A stretch of DNA of 7,501 nt from JBCCRH01 sp039208045 (GTDB taxonomy: Bacteria > Bacteroidota > Bacteroidia > Chitinophagales > Saprospiraceae), in assembly GCA_039208045.1 (NCBI GenBank), contig JBCCRH010000320.1, forward strand, positions 1 to 7,501. The letters run 5' to 3'. Under the pieces are notes generated by a model. That model did not search any database, had not been told where the DNA came from, and was given only the letters and a program-made list of their open reading frames with translations. Below, one piece after another: positions 1 through 5,179 of this stretch (position 1 is its first letter; each line of letters begins with the position of its first letter). A program made the translations under genes and the position numbers.

Positions 1-96
1 ACGGGAAATACCCAGTTCCCGTGCCAATTGTTTCTTGCTCTTCCCTTGACGGAAGTAGCCAATAATAATTGCTTGTTGTTCTATCATTTTTAGCAT
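1..96 (-). CDS. IS21-family transposase IstA-like, N-terminal fragment (runs off the left edge)
   Basis: Reading leftward from 96, 32 codons are open to the window edge: the protein begins MLKMIEQQAIIIGYF and continues through KSKKQLARELGISR. That last stretch is a helix-turn-helix (about residues 19-32) of the type that opens IstA transposases of the IS21 family. IstA is the DDE recombinase that cuts and joins the element ends, normally encoded just before the ATPase helper IstB. The family call rests on this N-terminus plus the repeated terminal sequences at 139-184. Two in-frame ATGs exist, at 96 and 87. I chose 96 because MLKM-type starts are familiar in this family, but 87 is possible. 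A hairpin (104-122) lies directly upstream. The catalytic domain is outside the window, so whether the element is intact is unknown. Confidence 0.72.
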   Translation of the reverse strand, partial: MLKMIEQQAIIIGYFRQGKSKKQLARELGISR

Positions 97-103
97 CCTT
101 AAA

Positions 104-122
104 TATCGAGCAACGCTCGATA
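104..122 (-). promoter_or_regulatory. Hairpin just before the transposase start
   Basis: A perfect 8-bp inverted repeat (104-111 paired with 115-122, loop of 3 nt) lies 7 nt upstream of the ATG at 96. The position, inside the IS and before the transposase start, suits a structure that lowers translation or blocks read-through transcription entering from outside. That role is an inference. Only the inverted repeat is seen. Confidence 0.4.
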
Positions 123-138
123 CCTAACCAGCTCGGGG

Positions 139-184
139 GGGGGTCAATTTTCAGCGGCAATAGGGGGTCAGTTTTCGTCGGCAG
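139..184 (-). repeat. Two direct terminal repeats of the IS21-like element
   Basis: Two 22-bp copies, at 163-184 and 139-160, match at 18 of 22 positions. On the minus strand they read approximately CTGCCGACGAAAACTGACCCCC and TTGCCGCTGAAAATTGACCCCC when each is taken separately. Multiple short repeats at each end are a hallmark of IS21 elements and are thought to be transposase binding sites. The inner copy merges into a run of nine G (135-143). Confidence 0.65.
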
Positions 185-190
185 AAAACA

Positions 191-215
191 CGCATTTTTC
201 CCACTGTCAAAATCA
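191..215. other. 25-bp remnant between the IS end and the first CRISPR repeat
   Basis: An A/T-rich stretch separates the presumed IS boundary from repeat 1. It is shorter than any spacer in the array (35-37 bp). It is therefore either the repeat-proximal part of the leader, cut by the IS, or the remaining part of a spacer into which the IS jumped. The window does not decide between these. Confidence 0.5.
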
Positions 216-974
216 CCGTTAATTGTACCAGGTTGGAATTGAAACCCGATATTGGCAGGCTTGGCCACCGGGGCTAAAATGCCGTTAATTGTACCAGGTT
301 GGAATTGAAACTTTGGTACCGTGCTTTGATTTGAGGAAGTGCCCCATCCGTTAATTGTACCAAGTTGGAATTGAAACATCTCAAACGATCTACTACAGGA
401 CGGCACGTTAGCGACCGTTAATTGTACCAGGTTGGAATTGAAACTGCAAGCCCTTGCTGAGTACGCTATTCAGCTCCTTCCGTTAATTGTACCAGGTTGG
501 AATTGAAACCTGAGAAAGAAGCAGCGAATAAATACCGAGCCAAAAACCGTTAATTGTACCAGGTTGGAATTGAAACTAATAGCGCCGAAAGGCAATGTTA
601 TCACGGCTGAATACCGTTAATTGTACCAGGTTGGAATTGAAACTCGTTTCCCCAAGAGAACTGATATTCTTGGCTAAATTCCGTTAATTGTACCAGGTTG
701 GAATTGAAACGTGCATGTTGGCGTGGGTATGAATAGATGTGTTGCACCGTTAATTGTACCAGGTTGGAATTGAAACAAAATCTCAATATGGCTTTCCGGA
801 CGCCGACTGGTGCCGTTAATTGTACCAGGTTGGAATTGAAACGCAAGAGATTACATTAGATGGGTCGGGCACCAAGATCCGTTAATTGTACCAGGTTGGA
901 ATTGAAACCATTTTTGAAGTTACGTGCTTGAGGGCGACAACGGTCCGTTAATTGTACCAGGTTGGAATTGAAAC
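216..974 (+). CRISPR. CRISPR array, 12 repeats of 30 bp and 11 spacers
   Basis: Repeats start at 216, 282, 348, 415, 480, 547, 614, 681, 747, 813, 879 and 945. Each is 30 bp, begins CCGTTAATTGTACCAG and ends GGAATTGAAAC. Eleven copies are identical. Repeat 3 has one change, G to A at 363. Spacers are 36, 36, 37, 35, 37, 37, 37, 36, 36, 36 and 36 bp, all different. A 3' end of ATTGAAAC is the usual 8-nt crRNA handle of Cas6-processed systems (type I-B and many type III), which sets transcription as left to right. The repeat has little internal dyad symmetry, as expected for those types. No cas gene is in view, so the type is an inference. An IS21-like element lies 25 bp upstream, where the leader should be. 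The last repeat (945-974) is intact, with no degenerate trailer copy. Open frames across the array, such as one repeating FNSNLVQLT, are artefacts of the repeat. Confidence 0.97.
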
Positions 975-1136
975 TCATAAGTCGGAAGTAAAGAAGGAGG
1001 TGACTAGCCACCCCTAAAGCAGCGCATACTAATTCCTGACCTGCTGCCTCATATTTTATTTCAAAAAGGCAGCTATCGGAGTTTCCAAAATTGTAGATCG
1101 CCTGAGGATAGGGGTTAGTGCTTACGTAGGTGCCTT
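975..1136. other. Region between CRISPR array and SnoaL-like gene; no assignable gene
   Basis: Nothing here is recognisable as an RNA gene or terminator. On the minus strand one frame stays open from an ATG at 1140, which overlaps the TGA of the upstream gene as ATGA, through this region and into the array (about 55 codons before the first repeat, beginning MKGTYVSTNPYPQ). It may be a truncated or chance reading frame (see findings). A 7-bp inverted repeat (gctgcct / aggcagc) lies near 1040-1070 without a T-run. Confidence 0.5.
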
Positions 1137-1625
1137 TCATGCTCCCTTCAAAACCCTTAGGAACATTCCATGTGGATTTACGGAATGGGTAGGTACATTT
1201 TGCACTGCATCCCAATGTTCTGATAATTTTCCATCGGGCCCAAAGGTATAAATATCAACACCTGCATTACCTAGATCATTGGGGTCGGCGGTATTGAGAT
1301 TTCGGAAATTGACGTGAGCCATTGCCCAATCTCCAACTACCATAACGCGGTGTACATCAATAGCAGCGGGGAACTGTTGAGTAACGGCTTGGAAAAACAT
1401 AGTCAAGCCCTCTGGCCCATCTGATAGCATAGGGCTGTGCTGGATGTAGTCGTCGCGAACGTACTCCTTTACCTTTTCCAGCGTTGGCCCGCTTGCAAGA
1501 ATTCCGTACAGCTCAATAATTCGCTGCGCGCGCGCACGCCCTGCTTCGTCAACTGCAATAATTTCAGTAGTGAATTGCTTTGGAACAGCATTGGGTTGGT
1601 TCATTTGTGGTATGCCAGTAGCCAT
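1137..1625 (-). CDS. SnoaL-like / NTF2-fold protein
   Basis: This 162-residue protein belongs to the NTF2-like superfamily, in the group annotated as predicted SnoaL-like aldol-condensation enzymes (COG4922-like). Visible family marks are the N-terminal helix region (about 27-57), YIQHSP at 60-65 followed by DGPEGLTMFF (69-78), and EHWDAVQ at 136-142 with NPHGMF at 150-155. These small cone-shaped folds bind hydrophobic ligands; some are cyclases, isomerases or hydrolases, and many have no known activity. The histidines and aspartate of the QH and HWD motifs are pocket residues in relatives. The start at 1625 adds about 7 residues before a second Met at 1604, and neither has a good ribosome site. 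Related proteins often stop right after GMF, while this one adds seven residues. It lies 107 bp downstream of a luciferase-like monooxygenase on the same strand, with a possible terminator between them, so co-transcription is uncertain. The substrate is unknown. Confidence 0.85.
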   Translation of the reverse strand: MATGIPQMNQPNAVPKQFTTEIIAVDEAGRARAQRIIELYGILASGPTLEKVKEYVRDDYIQHSPMLSDGPEGLTMFFQAVTQQFPAAIDVHRVMVVGDWAMAHVNFRNLNTADPNDLGNAGVDIYTFGPDGKLSEHWDAVQNVPTHSVNPHGMFLRVLKGA

Positions 1626-1688
1626 AAGGTATGTATTGTTTCTATAAATTTAATATCCTACTGGGGTTTGCGCCTTGAATTAATTTAA

Positions 1689-1714
1689 GAGGGCAAAAAT
1701 GATCCTTTGCCCTC
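1689..1714 (-). terminator. Hairpin between the monooxygenase and SnoaL-like genes, candidate terminator
   Basis: A perfect 9-bp stem (1689-1697 with 1706-1714; GAGGGCAAA on each strand) has an 8-nt loop. It begins 18 bp past the monooxygenase stop. On the minus strand it is followed by TTAAATTAATT, which is T-rich but not a pure T-run. It could end or attenuate transcription of the monooxygenase gene. The incomplete T-tract is the reason for caution. Confidence 0.5.
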
Positions 1715-1732
1715 ACACATGTAATTTATAGT

Positions 1733-2752
1733 TCAACTATGCCTCAACTGCGGAGCCACCGCTCGACCAATTAGCTCAATGGCTTGCATAAGGTGTGGGT
1801 GCGAAGGGTGGCCAATATCCATATGGAAGCTAAATCTGGAGATACCGCCCAGCGCCTCGCTGTGCCTTTTTATTTTTTCTGCCACTTCCTGTGGGCTTCC
1901 AATCACCAGTGCGCCCAGCTCATCTGCCTGTCGGTCAAAGGAAGCTCTATTCATCTGCGCCCACCCTCTTTCTTTGGCAATGTTATTCATCGCCTTTGCA
2001 TAGCCTGGATAGAAAATATCGCGGGCCTCCTTACTGGTATTGGCTACAAAGCCCAAAGAGTGAATGCCTACTGTCAGTTCTTCGGGGCTAAAGCCTGCCT
2101 GAGCTCCAGCTTGGCGATACAAATCGACCAGTGGGCGAAACCGATGGGTTTGCCCTCCAATGATAGCTACCATCAGCGGTAAGCCTAGTGCGCCAGCCCT
2201 GGCGAATGAAGCGGGCGTACCCCCTACTCCTAGCCAGATGGGCAACTTTTTTTGGAAAGGCCTTGGATAGATGGCTTGCTGCTTCAGAGCAGGTCGAAAG
2301 GCACCAGACCAGCTTACAATTTCGTTTTCTCGTATTTGAAGCAGTAGCGCTAACTTCTCTGCAAAGACTTGGTCATAATCCTGTAGCTTATAGCCAAATA
2401 GGGGAAACGATTCGGTAAAAGACCCTCTTCCCACCACCATCTCTGCTCGGCCTTTAGAAATGAGATCCAGTGTAGCAAATTGCTGAAAAACCCGCACTGG
2501 GTCAGCAGCACTAAGTACGGTCACAGCACTACGTAGTATGATTTTTTTTGTGCGAGCAGCCGCTGCCGCTAAAATCATAGTAGGCGCCTCATCCAGAAAC
2601 TCCTTGCGGTGATGCTCCCCAATGCCAAATACGTCAATTCCTACTTGTTCGGCCAATTCTATCCGCAGTAGCAGTTCTTCTAACAGCTGTGCATTTGTAG
2701 TTGCCGCGCCATCTGCCGATGCAGCTGCGAAACTATCTATTCCTAACTCCAT
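1733..2752 (-). CDS. LLM-class flavin-dependent oxidoreductase (luciferase-like monooxygenase)
   Basis: This 339-residue protein is a full-length member of the bacterial-luciferase-like family (TIM barrel, reduced FMN supplied by a separate reductase, cytosolic). Visible marks are FGIGEHHRKEF at 42-52 with the typical EHH, the strand-helix segment LRSAVTVLSAADPVRVFQQF (73-92), SKGRAEMVVGRGSF (99-112), and LPIWLGVGGTPASFARAGALG (170-190), the phosphate/flavin-side loop. Members oxidise aldehydes, alkanes, sulfonates or cyclic substrates; nothing here fixes the substrate. The start at 2752 is the first Met of the frame and begins the conserved MELGIDSF strand. An AGGAGG lies on the minus strand at 2778-2773, but 20 nt from the ATG, which is too far for normal use. 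A promoter-like pair just upstream (2778-2806) would even leave it near the transcript end. It is transcribed away from the DUF4231 gene, and the next gene downstream is the SnoaL-like protein. A link between the two is plausible but not shown. Confidence 0.92.
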   Translation of the reverse strand: MELGIDSFAAASADGAATTNAQLLEELLLRIELAEQVGIDVFGIGEHHRKEFLDEAPTMILAAAAARTKKIILRSAVTVLSAADPVRVFQQFATLDLISKGRAEMVVGRGSFTESFPLFGYKLQDYDQVFAEKLALLLQIRENEIVSWSGAFRPALKQQAIYPRPFQKKLPIWLGVGGTPASFARAGALGLPLMVAIIGGQTHRFRPLVDLYRQAGAQAGFSPEELTVGIHSLGFVANTSKEARDIFYPGYAKAMNNIAKERGWAQMNRASFDRQADELGALVIGSPQEVAEKIKRHSEALGGISRFSFHMDIGHPSHPHLMQAIELIGRAVAPQLRHS

Positions 2753-2777
2753 GATTACTGGTTTATATGCTTCCTCC

Positions 2778-2806
2778 TAAAATTACGTAAATAAGTAACA
2801 GTCAAA
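2778..2806 (-). promoter_or_regulatory. Candidate Bacteroidota-type promoter for the luciferase-like gene
   Basis: On the minus strand a TTTG (2806-2803) is followed after 17 bp by TAATTTTA (2785-2778), one mismatch from the Bacteroidota -7 box TAnnTTTG. The spacing is at the short end of the usual range. It lies 26 bp upstream of the ATG, so the leader would be short. Confidence 0.35.
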
Positions 2807-2834
2807 GAATAACTTCTCGATTTATGGCTGGCTC

Positions 2835-2862
2835 TTTTGCCCATCGAATCATATTCTATAAT
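2835..2862 (+). promoter_or_regulatory. Weak promoter candidate for the DUF4231 gene
   Basis: TTTTGC (2835-2840) and TATAAT (2857-2862) are separated by 16 bp and lie about 40 bp before the ATG at 2905. TATAAT is not the usual Bacteroidota -7 box. A TATTTTAG (2868-2875) nearby resembles that box but lacks a correctly spaced TTTG. A promoter is expected in this divergent intergenic region; the exact site is uncertain. Confidence 0.3.
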
Positions 2863-2904
2863 ACACGTATTTTAGTATCTTCCTCTCTCATTTAAATTTA
2901 CCCA

Positions 2905-3336
2905 ATGGACGAAAGTACCTACATCAAAGAGCGCGTAGATGACCAGCTGGGCTGGTTTGAAAAGAAAAGTGCCGTCAACCAAAAGCGATATAGATTTATT
3001 AAAATTCTAGTGCTGCTACTATCTGCCGTCCTCCCCTTTTTGGCGGCTATTGATTTTAATACCTCTCAACTACAACTCCAACGCATTATCATTGGCGTCA
3101 TTGGCATCATCGTGGCCGTCTGCGAAGGGGTATTAATGATTAACAAATACCATGAAAAGTGGGTAGAATATCGCGGCACCGCCGAGTTGTTAAAACGCGA
3201 AAAGCTATTGTATTTAACCAAATCGGGGGAGTACAGCCGGGCAAAGTCTCCTTTTAACACTTTTGTGGTTGCCATTGAGTCTATCTTGGGCGAAGAAAAT
3301 CAATCTTGGAAGAAGTATATTGCTGAGGATGGCTGA
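2905..3336 (+). CDS. Two-helix membrane protein of DUF4231 type (SLATT-like)
   Basis: This 143-residue protein has a charged N-terminal helix (YIKERVDDQLGWFEKKS, 6-22), NQKRYR (25-30), a first membrane helix at about 31-49, a short loop, a second membrane helix at about 61-79, and a cytoplasmic tail with the conserved pattern KYHEKWVEYR...AELLKREKLLYLTKSGEY (81-110). This order matches DUF4231, a two-TM family that resembles SLATT domains. Some SLATT proteins sit beside nucleotide-sensing genes and are proposed to be membrane-damaging effectors; many DUF4231 proteins stand alone with no known role. Here no nucleotidyltransferase, SLOG or nuclease gene is adjacent, so an immune role cannot be claimed. 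The ATG at 2905 has no Shine-Dalgarno, as is common in this phylum. The upstream gene is divergent, and downstream comes a long palindrome, then a separate promoter for the next gene, so it is probably a single-gene unit. Confidence 0.8.
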   Translation: MDESTYIKERVDDQLGWFEKKSAVNQKRYRFIKILVLLLSAVLPFLAAIDFNTSQLQLQRIIIGVIGIIVAVCEGVLMINKYHEKWVEYRGTAELLKREKLLYLTKSGEYSRAKSPFNTFVVAIESILGEENQSWKKYIAEDG

Positions 3337-3348
3337 AGAGTGAGCGAA

Positions 3349-3435
3349 CCACGCGGATTGCAAATCCGCTAAGCGCGGGCCGAGCTTTAAAGAAAAAAGC
3401 CTAGCACGCGCTTAGTGAATTTGCAATCCGCGCGG
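3349..3435. repeat. Long imperfect inverted repeat (REP/MITE-like palindrome)
   Basis: Arms of 32 bp (3349-3380 and 3404-3435) pair at 28 of 32 positions around a 23-nt A-rich loop. The mismatches are 3351/3433, 3366/3418, 3368/3416 and 3378/3406. The left arm contains its own small palindrome, GCGGATT-GCA-AATCCGC. It starts 12 bp after the DUF4231 stop and ends 117 bp before the GMC gene. There is no T-run after the stem, so it is not a classic terminator, although a stem this strong could still slow polymerase or protect the 3' end. Similar GCGGATT/AATCCGC palindromes are, to my recollection, dispersed in Bacteroidota genomes. I infer a REP-like or miniature element. Confidence 0.7.
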
Positions 3436-3485
3436 CATTATTTTGGCTCTAGCTGGCTGCTTCACTAAAAAGCGACAGACTTATA

Positions 3486-3516
3486 TTTGCAATACCCCCG
3501 CAAGTTTGTACTTTAG
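3486..3516 (+). promoter_or_regulatory. Bacteroidota-type promoter for the GMC-FMO operon
   Basis: TTTG (3486-3489), 19 bp, then TACTTTAG (3509-3516) fits the Bacteroidota primary sigma consensus (TTTG, 17-23 bp, TAnnTTTG) with one mismatch in the -7 box. Transcription would start near 3522, giving a leader of about 30 nt before the ATG at 3553. It drives the GMC gene and, given the 4-bp gap, the FMO gene behind it. Confidence 0.55.
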
Positions 3517-3552
3517 AAAAAAGAAGCGAATTTTCGCTAAAGCGACTAAAGT

Positions 3553-5175
3553 ATGCGACAGTACGACTACATTATCATCGGTGCAGGTTCTGCGGGCTGC
3601 ATCCTTGCCAACCGCCTTTCGGCAAATAGCCAGCATCGGGTGCTCCTATTAGAAGCGGGAGGCCCCGATAAAAATCCTAATATTCATATCCCAGTCACTT
3701 TTCCTAAGTTGTTCTTGCAGGCGGAGGACTGGAAGGATTATACGCTTCCGCAAAAACACATGAAGGGGCGCCGTATGTTTCAGCCTAGGGGTAAGGTGCT
3801 GGGTGGTTGTAGTAGCACTAATGCTATGATCTATATCCGTGGGCATCGGAAGGATTATGAGGACTGGGCAGCCCTGGGCAATGCAGGGTGGTCGTACGAA
3901 GAGGTACTCCCCTACTTCAAACGCTCTGAGCAAAACCTGAATAAGCAAGATGCGTTTCATGGAACCAATGGGGAGCTGAGCGTAACGGACCACCGCACGC
4001 GCCACCCGATGGGCTACGATCTACTCCAAGGCGCCAAACAAGCTGGCTACCCCGTGAATGACGACTTCAATGGGGCAGCGCAAGAAGGCTTTGGCTTTTA
4101 TCAAGTAACCCAGCGCAATGGCAAGCGCCACAGCGCTGCCGCTGCTTTCCTAAAACCAGTGCTACACCGCCCTAACCTGGAAGTACAGACTTTTGCGCAA
4201 GCAGAACAGCTGCTATTCGAGGGGAAGCGTGCCAAAGGGGTATGCTTTACGCAAAATGGCAAACGACAGGAGGCTTTCGCGGGAAAAGAGGTGCTGCTCT
4301 GTGCAGGGGCTTTTAATAGCCCACACTTGCTCATGGTATCGGGAATAGGGGCAGCTGAGGAACTGAAAGCACACCAGATTAAAGTGGTACACGATCTTCC
4401 GGGCGTTGGGAAAAACCTACAGGATCATCTCTTGGGAGGCCTATCGATGCGGTCGAGTAAGGCCACTACAATGGATGGGGTGGAGCGCTTTCCGCGTATC
4501 TTAGCTGCCCTTTGGCAGTATTTTATTCATAAAAAAGGGCCGCTTACTTCTAATGTAGCAGAAGCGGGGGGCTTCTGGAAATCGGACGCTAGCCTTGCCG
4601 CTCCCGATCTGCAATTTATGTTTGCACCGGCATTTTTCTTGGAGCATGGGTTTAAGAATCCTCCTGGTAATGGCTTTAGCTTGGGGCCAGTACTGCTTAC
4701 GCCTTATAGCGTGGGCCAGTTGCATTTGCAGTCGAATAGTATCAGTGATGCCCTTGGGATTGATCCCAACTATTTTGCAGACGAACGGGATGTACAAGCG
4801 ATGGTAAAAGGCTGCCAGATTGCTAAAAACATTTTAGAGCAGCCTGCGTTTGACAGCTATCGAGCAGGCATGGTGATGCCGCCAGAGGAGATTACCGACG
4901 AAGCCGTGATGGCTGACTTTTTGCGGCAGTATGCGGAGACGCTGTACCATCCAGTAGGTACTTGCAAGATGGGTGTAGATAATATGGCTGTGGTGGATGG
5001 TAGTTTGAGGGTTAAGGGGTTGAAGGGTTTGAGGGTGGTGGATGCTTCTGTGATGCCAAAGATTGTGAGGGGAAATACGAATGCGCCGACTATGATGATT
5101 GCGGAGAAAGCGGCGGATCTAATTCTAGGGAAACAGCCGGAGCCTGTCAAGGTGGCTTCCGATTTGGCAAAATAA
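3553..5175 (+). CDS. GMC-family FAD oxidoreductase (choline-dehydrogenase-like alcohol dehydrogenase/oxidase)
   Basis: This 540-residue protein is full length for the glucose-methanol-choline family. Visible in order: an FAD Rossmann motif GAGSAG (10-15) with the ribose-binding acid E34 in LLLEAGG; the first GMC signature around GKVLGGCSSTNAMIYIRG (80-97); the second, GAFNSPHLLMVSGIG (252-266); the FAD-binding PGVGKNLQDH stretch; and the catalytic end with H466 in YHPVGTCKMG and N510 in GNTNAPT, the His/Asn pair of choline-oxidase-like members. The reaction is oxidation of a primary or secondary alcohol to aldehyde or ketone, with FAD reduced. The electron acceptor (oxygen or quinone) is not evident. 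No signal peptide is seen, so it is probably cytosolic or membrane-peripheral. Overall it is closest to BetA/AlkJ-like choline and long-chain alcohol dehydrogenases, but the substrate is not determined. The start at 3553 begins the standard MxxYDYIIIGAG strand. The FMO gene follows after 4 bp, so an operon is near certain. The C-terminal coding stretch at 4981-5040 has unusual G/T-rich codons. Confidence 0.95.
   Translation: MRQYDYIIIGAGSAGCILANRLSANSQHRVLLLEAGGPDKNPNIHIPVTFPKLFLQAEDWKDYTLPQKHMKGRRMFQPRGKVLGGCSSTNAMIYIRGHRKDYEDWAALGNAGWSYEEVLPYFKRSEQNLNKQDAFHGTNGELSVTDHRTRHPMGYDLLQGAKQAGYPVNDDFNGAAQEGFGFYQVTQRNGKRHSAAAAFLKPVLHRPNLEVQTFAQAEQLLFEGKRAKGVCFTQNGKRQEAFAGKEVLLCAGAFNSPHLLMVSGIGAAEELKAHQIKVVHDLPGVGKNLQDHLLGGLSMRSSKATTMDGVERFPRILAALWQYFIHKKGPLTSNVAEAGGFWKSDASLAAPDLQFMFAPAFFLEHGFKNPPGNGFSLGPVLLTPYSVGQLHLQSNSISDALGIDPNYFADERDVQAMVKGCQIAKNILEQPAFDSYRAGMVMPPEEITDEAVMADFLRQYAETLYHPVGTCKMGVDNMAVVDGSLRVKGLKGLRVVDASVMPKIVRGNTNAPTMMIAEKAADLILGKQPEPVKVASDLAK
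5009..5035 (+). other. Predicted G-quadruplex motif inside the GMC coding region
   Basis: Four G-tracts on the coding strand (5009-5011, 5016-5019, 5025-5027, 5033-5035) are separated by loops of 4, 5 and 5 nt, meeting the common G3+ with 1-7 nt loop rule. It encodes the conserved LRVKGLKGLRV part before the catalytic Asn loop, using AGG, GGG and TTG codons where much of the gene uses CGC, GGC and CTG. Folding in RNA or DNA is a prediction only. Confidence 0.5.
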
Positions 5176-5179
5176 AGAA

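Larger units (their letters stand above)
1..190 (-). mobile_element. End of an IS21-family insertion sequence
   Basis: This is the transposase-proximal end of an IS element extending off the left edge. The outer boundary is placed at 190 because the minus strand there starts TGTTTTCTGCCGACG. IS21 elements usually begin with TG and end with CA. The boundary is followed inward by two copies of a 22-bp repeat ending in TGACCCCC, then a 9-G run (135-143 on the + strand), a hairpin and the IstA-like start. The other end and the target duplication (4-8 bp in this family) are not visible, so the boundary is uncertain by a few bases. Confidence 0.68.

Noticed and set aside
601..846. Minus-strand open frame with repeated FNSNLVQLT and FQFQPGTIN peptides
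   Set aside because: It is the translation of CRISPR repeats and spacers. The peptide repeat is simply the 30-bp repeat read in different frames.
1784..2182. Plus-strand open frames opposite the luciferase-like gene
   Set aside because: They lie wholly inside a well-supported gene on the other strand, and their peptides resemble no family.
2773..2778. AGGAGG on the minus strand as ribosome site for the luciferase-like gene
   Set aside because: It is 20 nt from the only possible ATG, and no in-frame start lies closer. A promoter-like -7 box overlaps it, so it may not be transcribed.
3349..3435. The long palindrome as a standard intrinsic terminator
   Set aside because: The loop is long and no T-run follows the stem on either strand, so it is annotated as a repeat.
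4501..4807. Open frames on both strands inside the GMC gene
   Set aside because: They are shadows of the GMC coding frame, whose motifs are continuous across this stretch.
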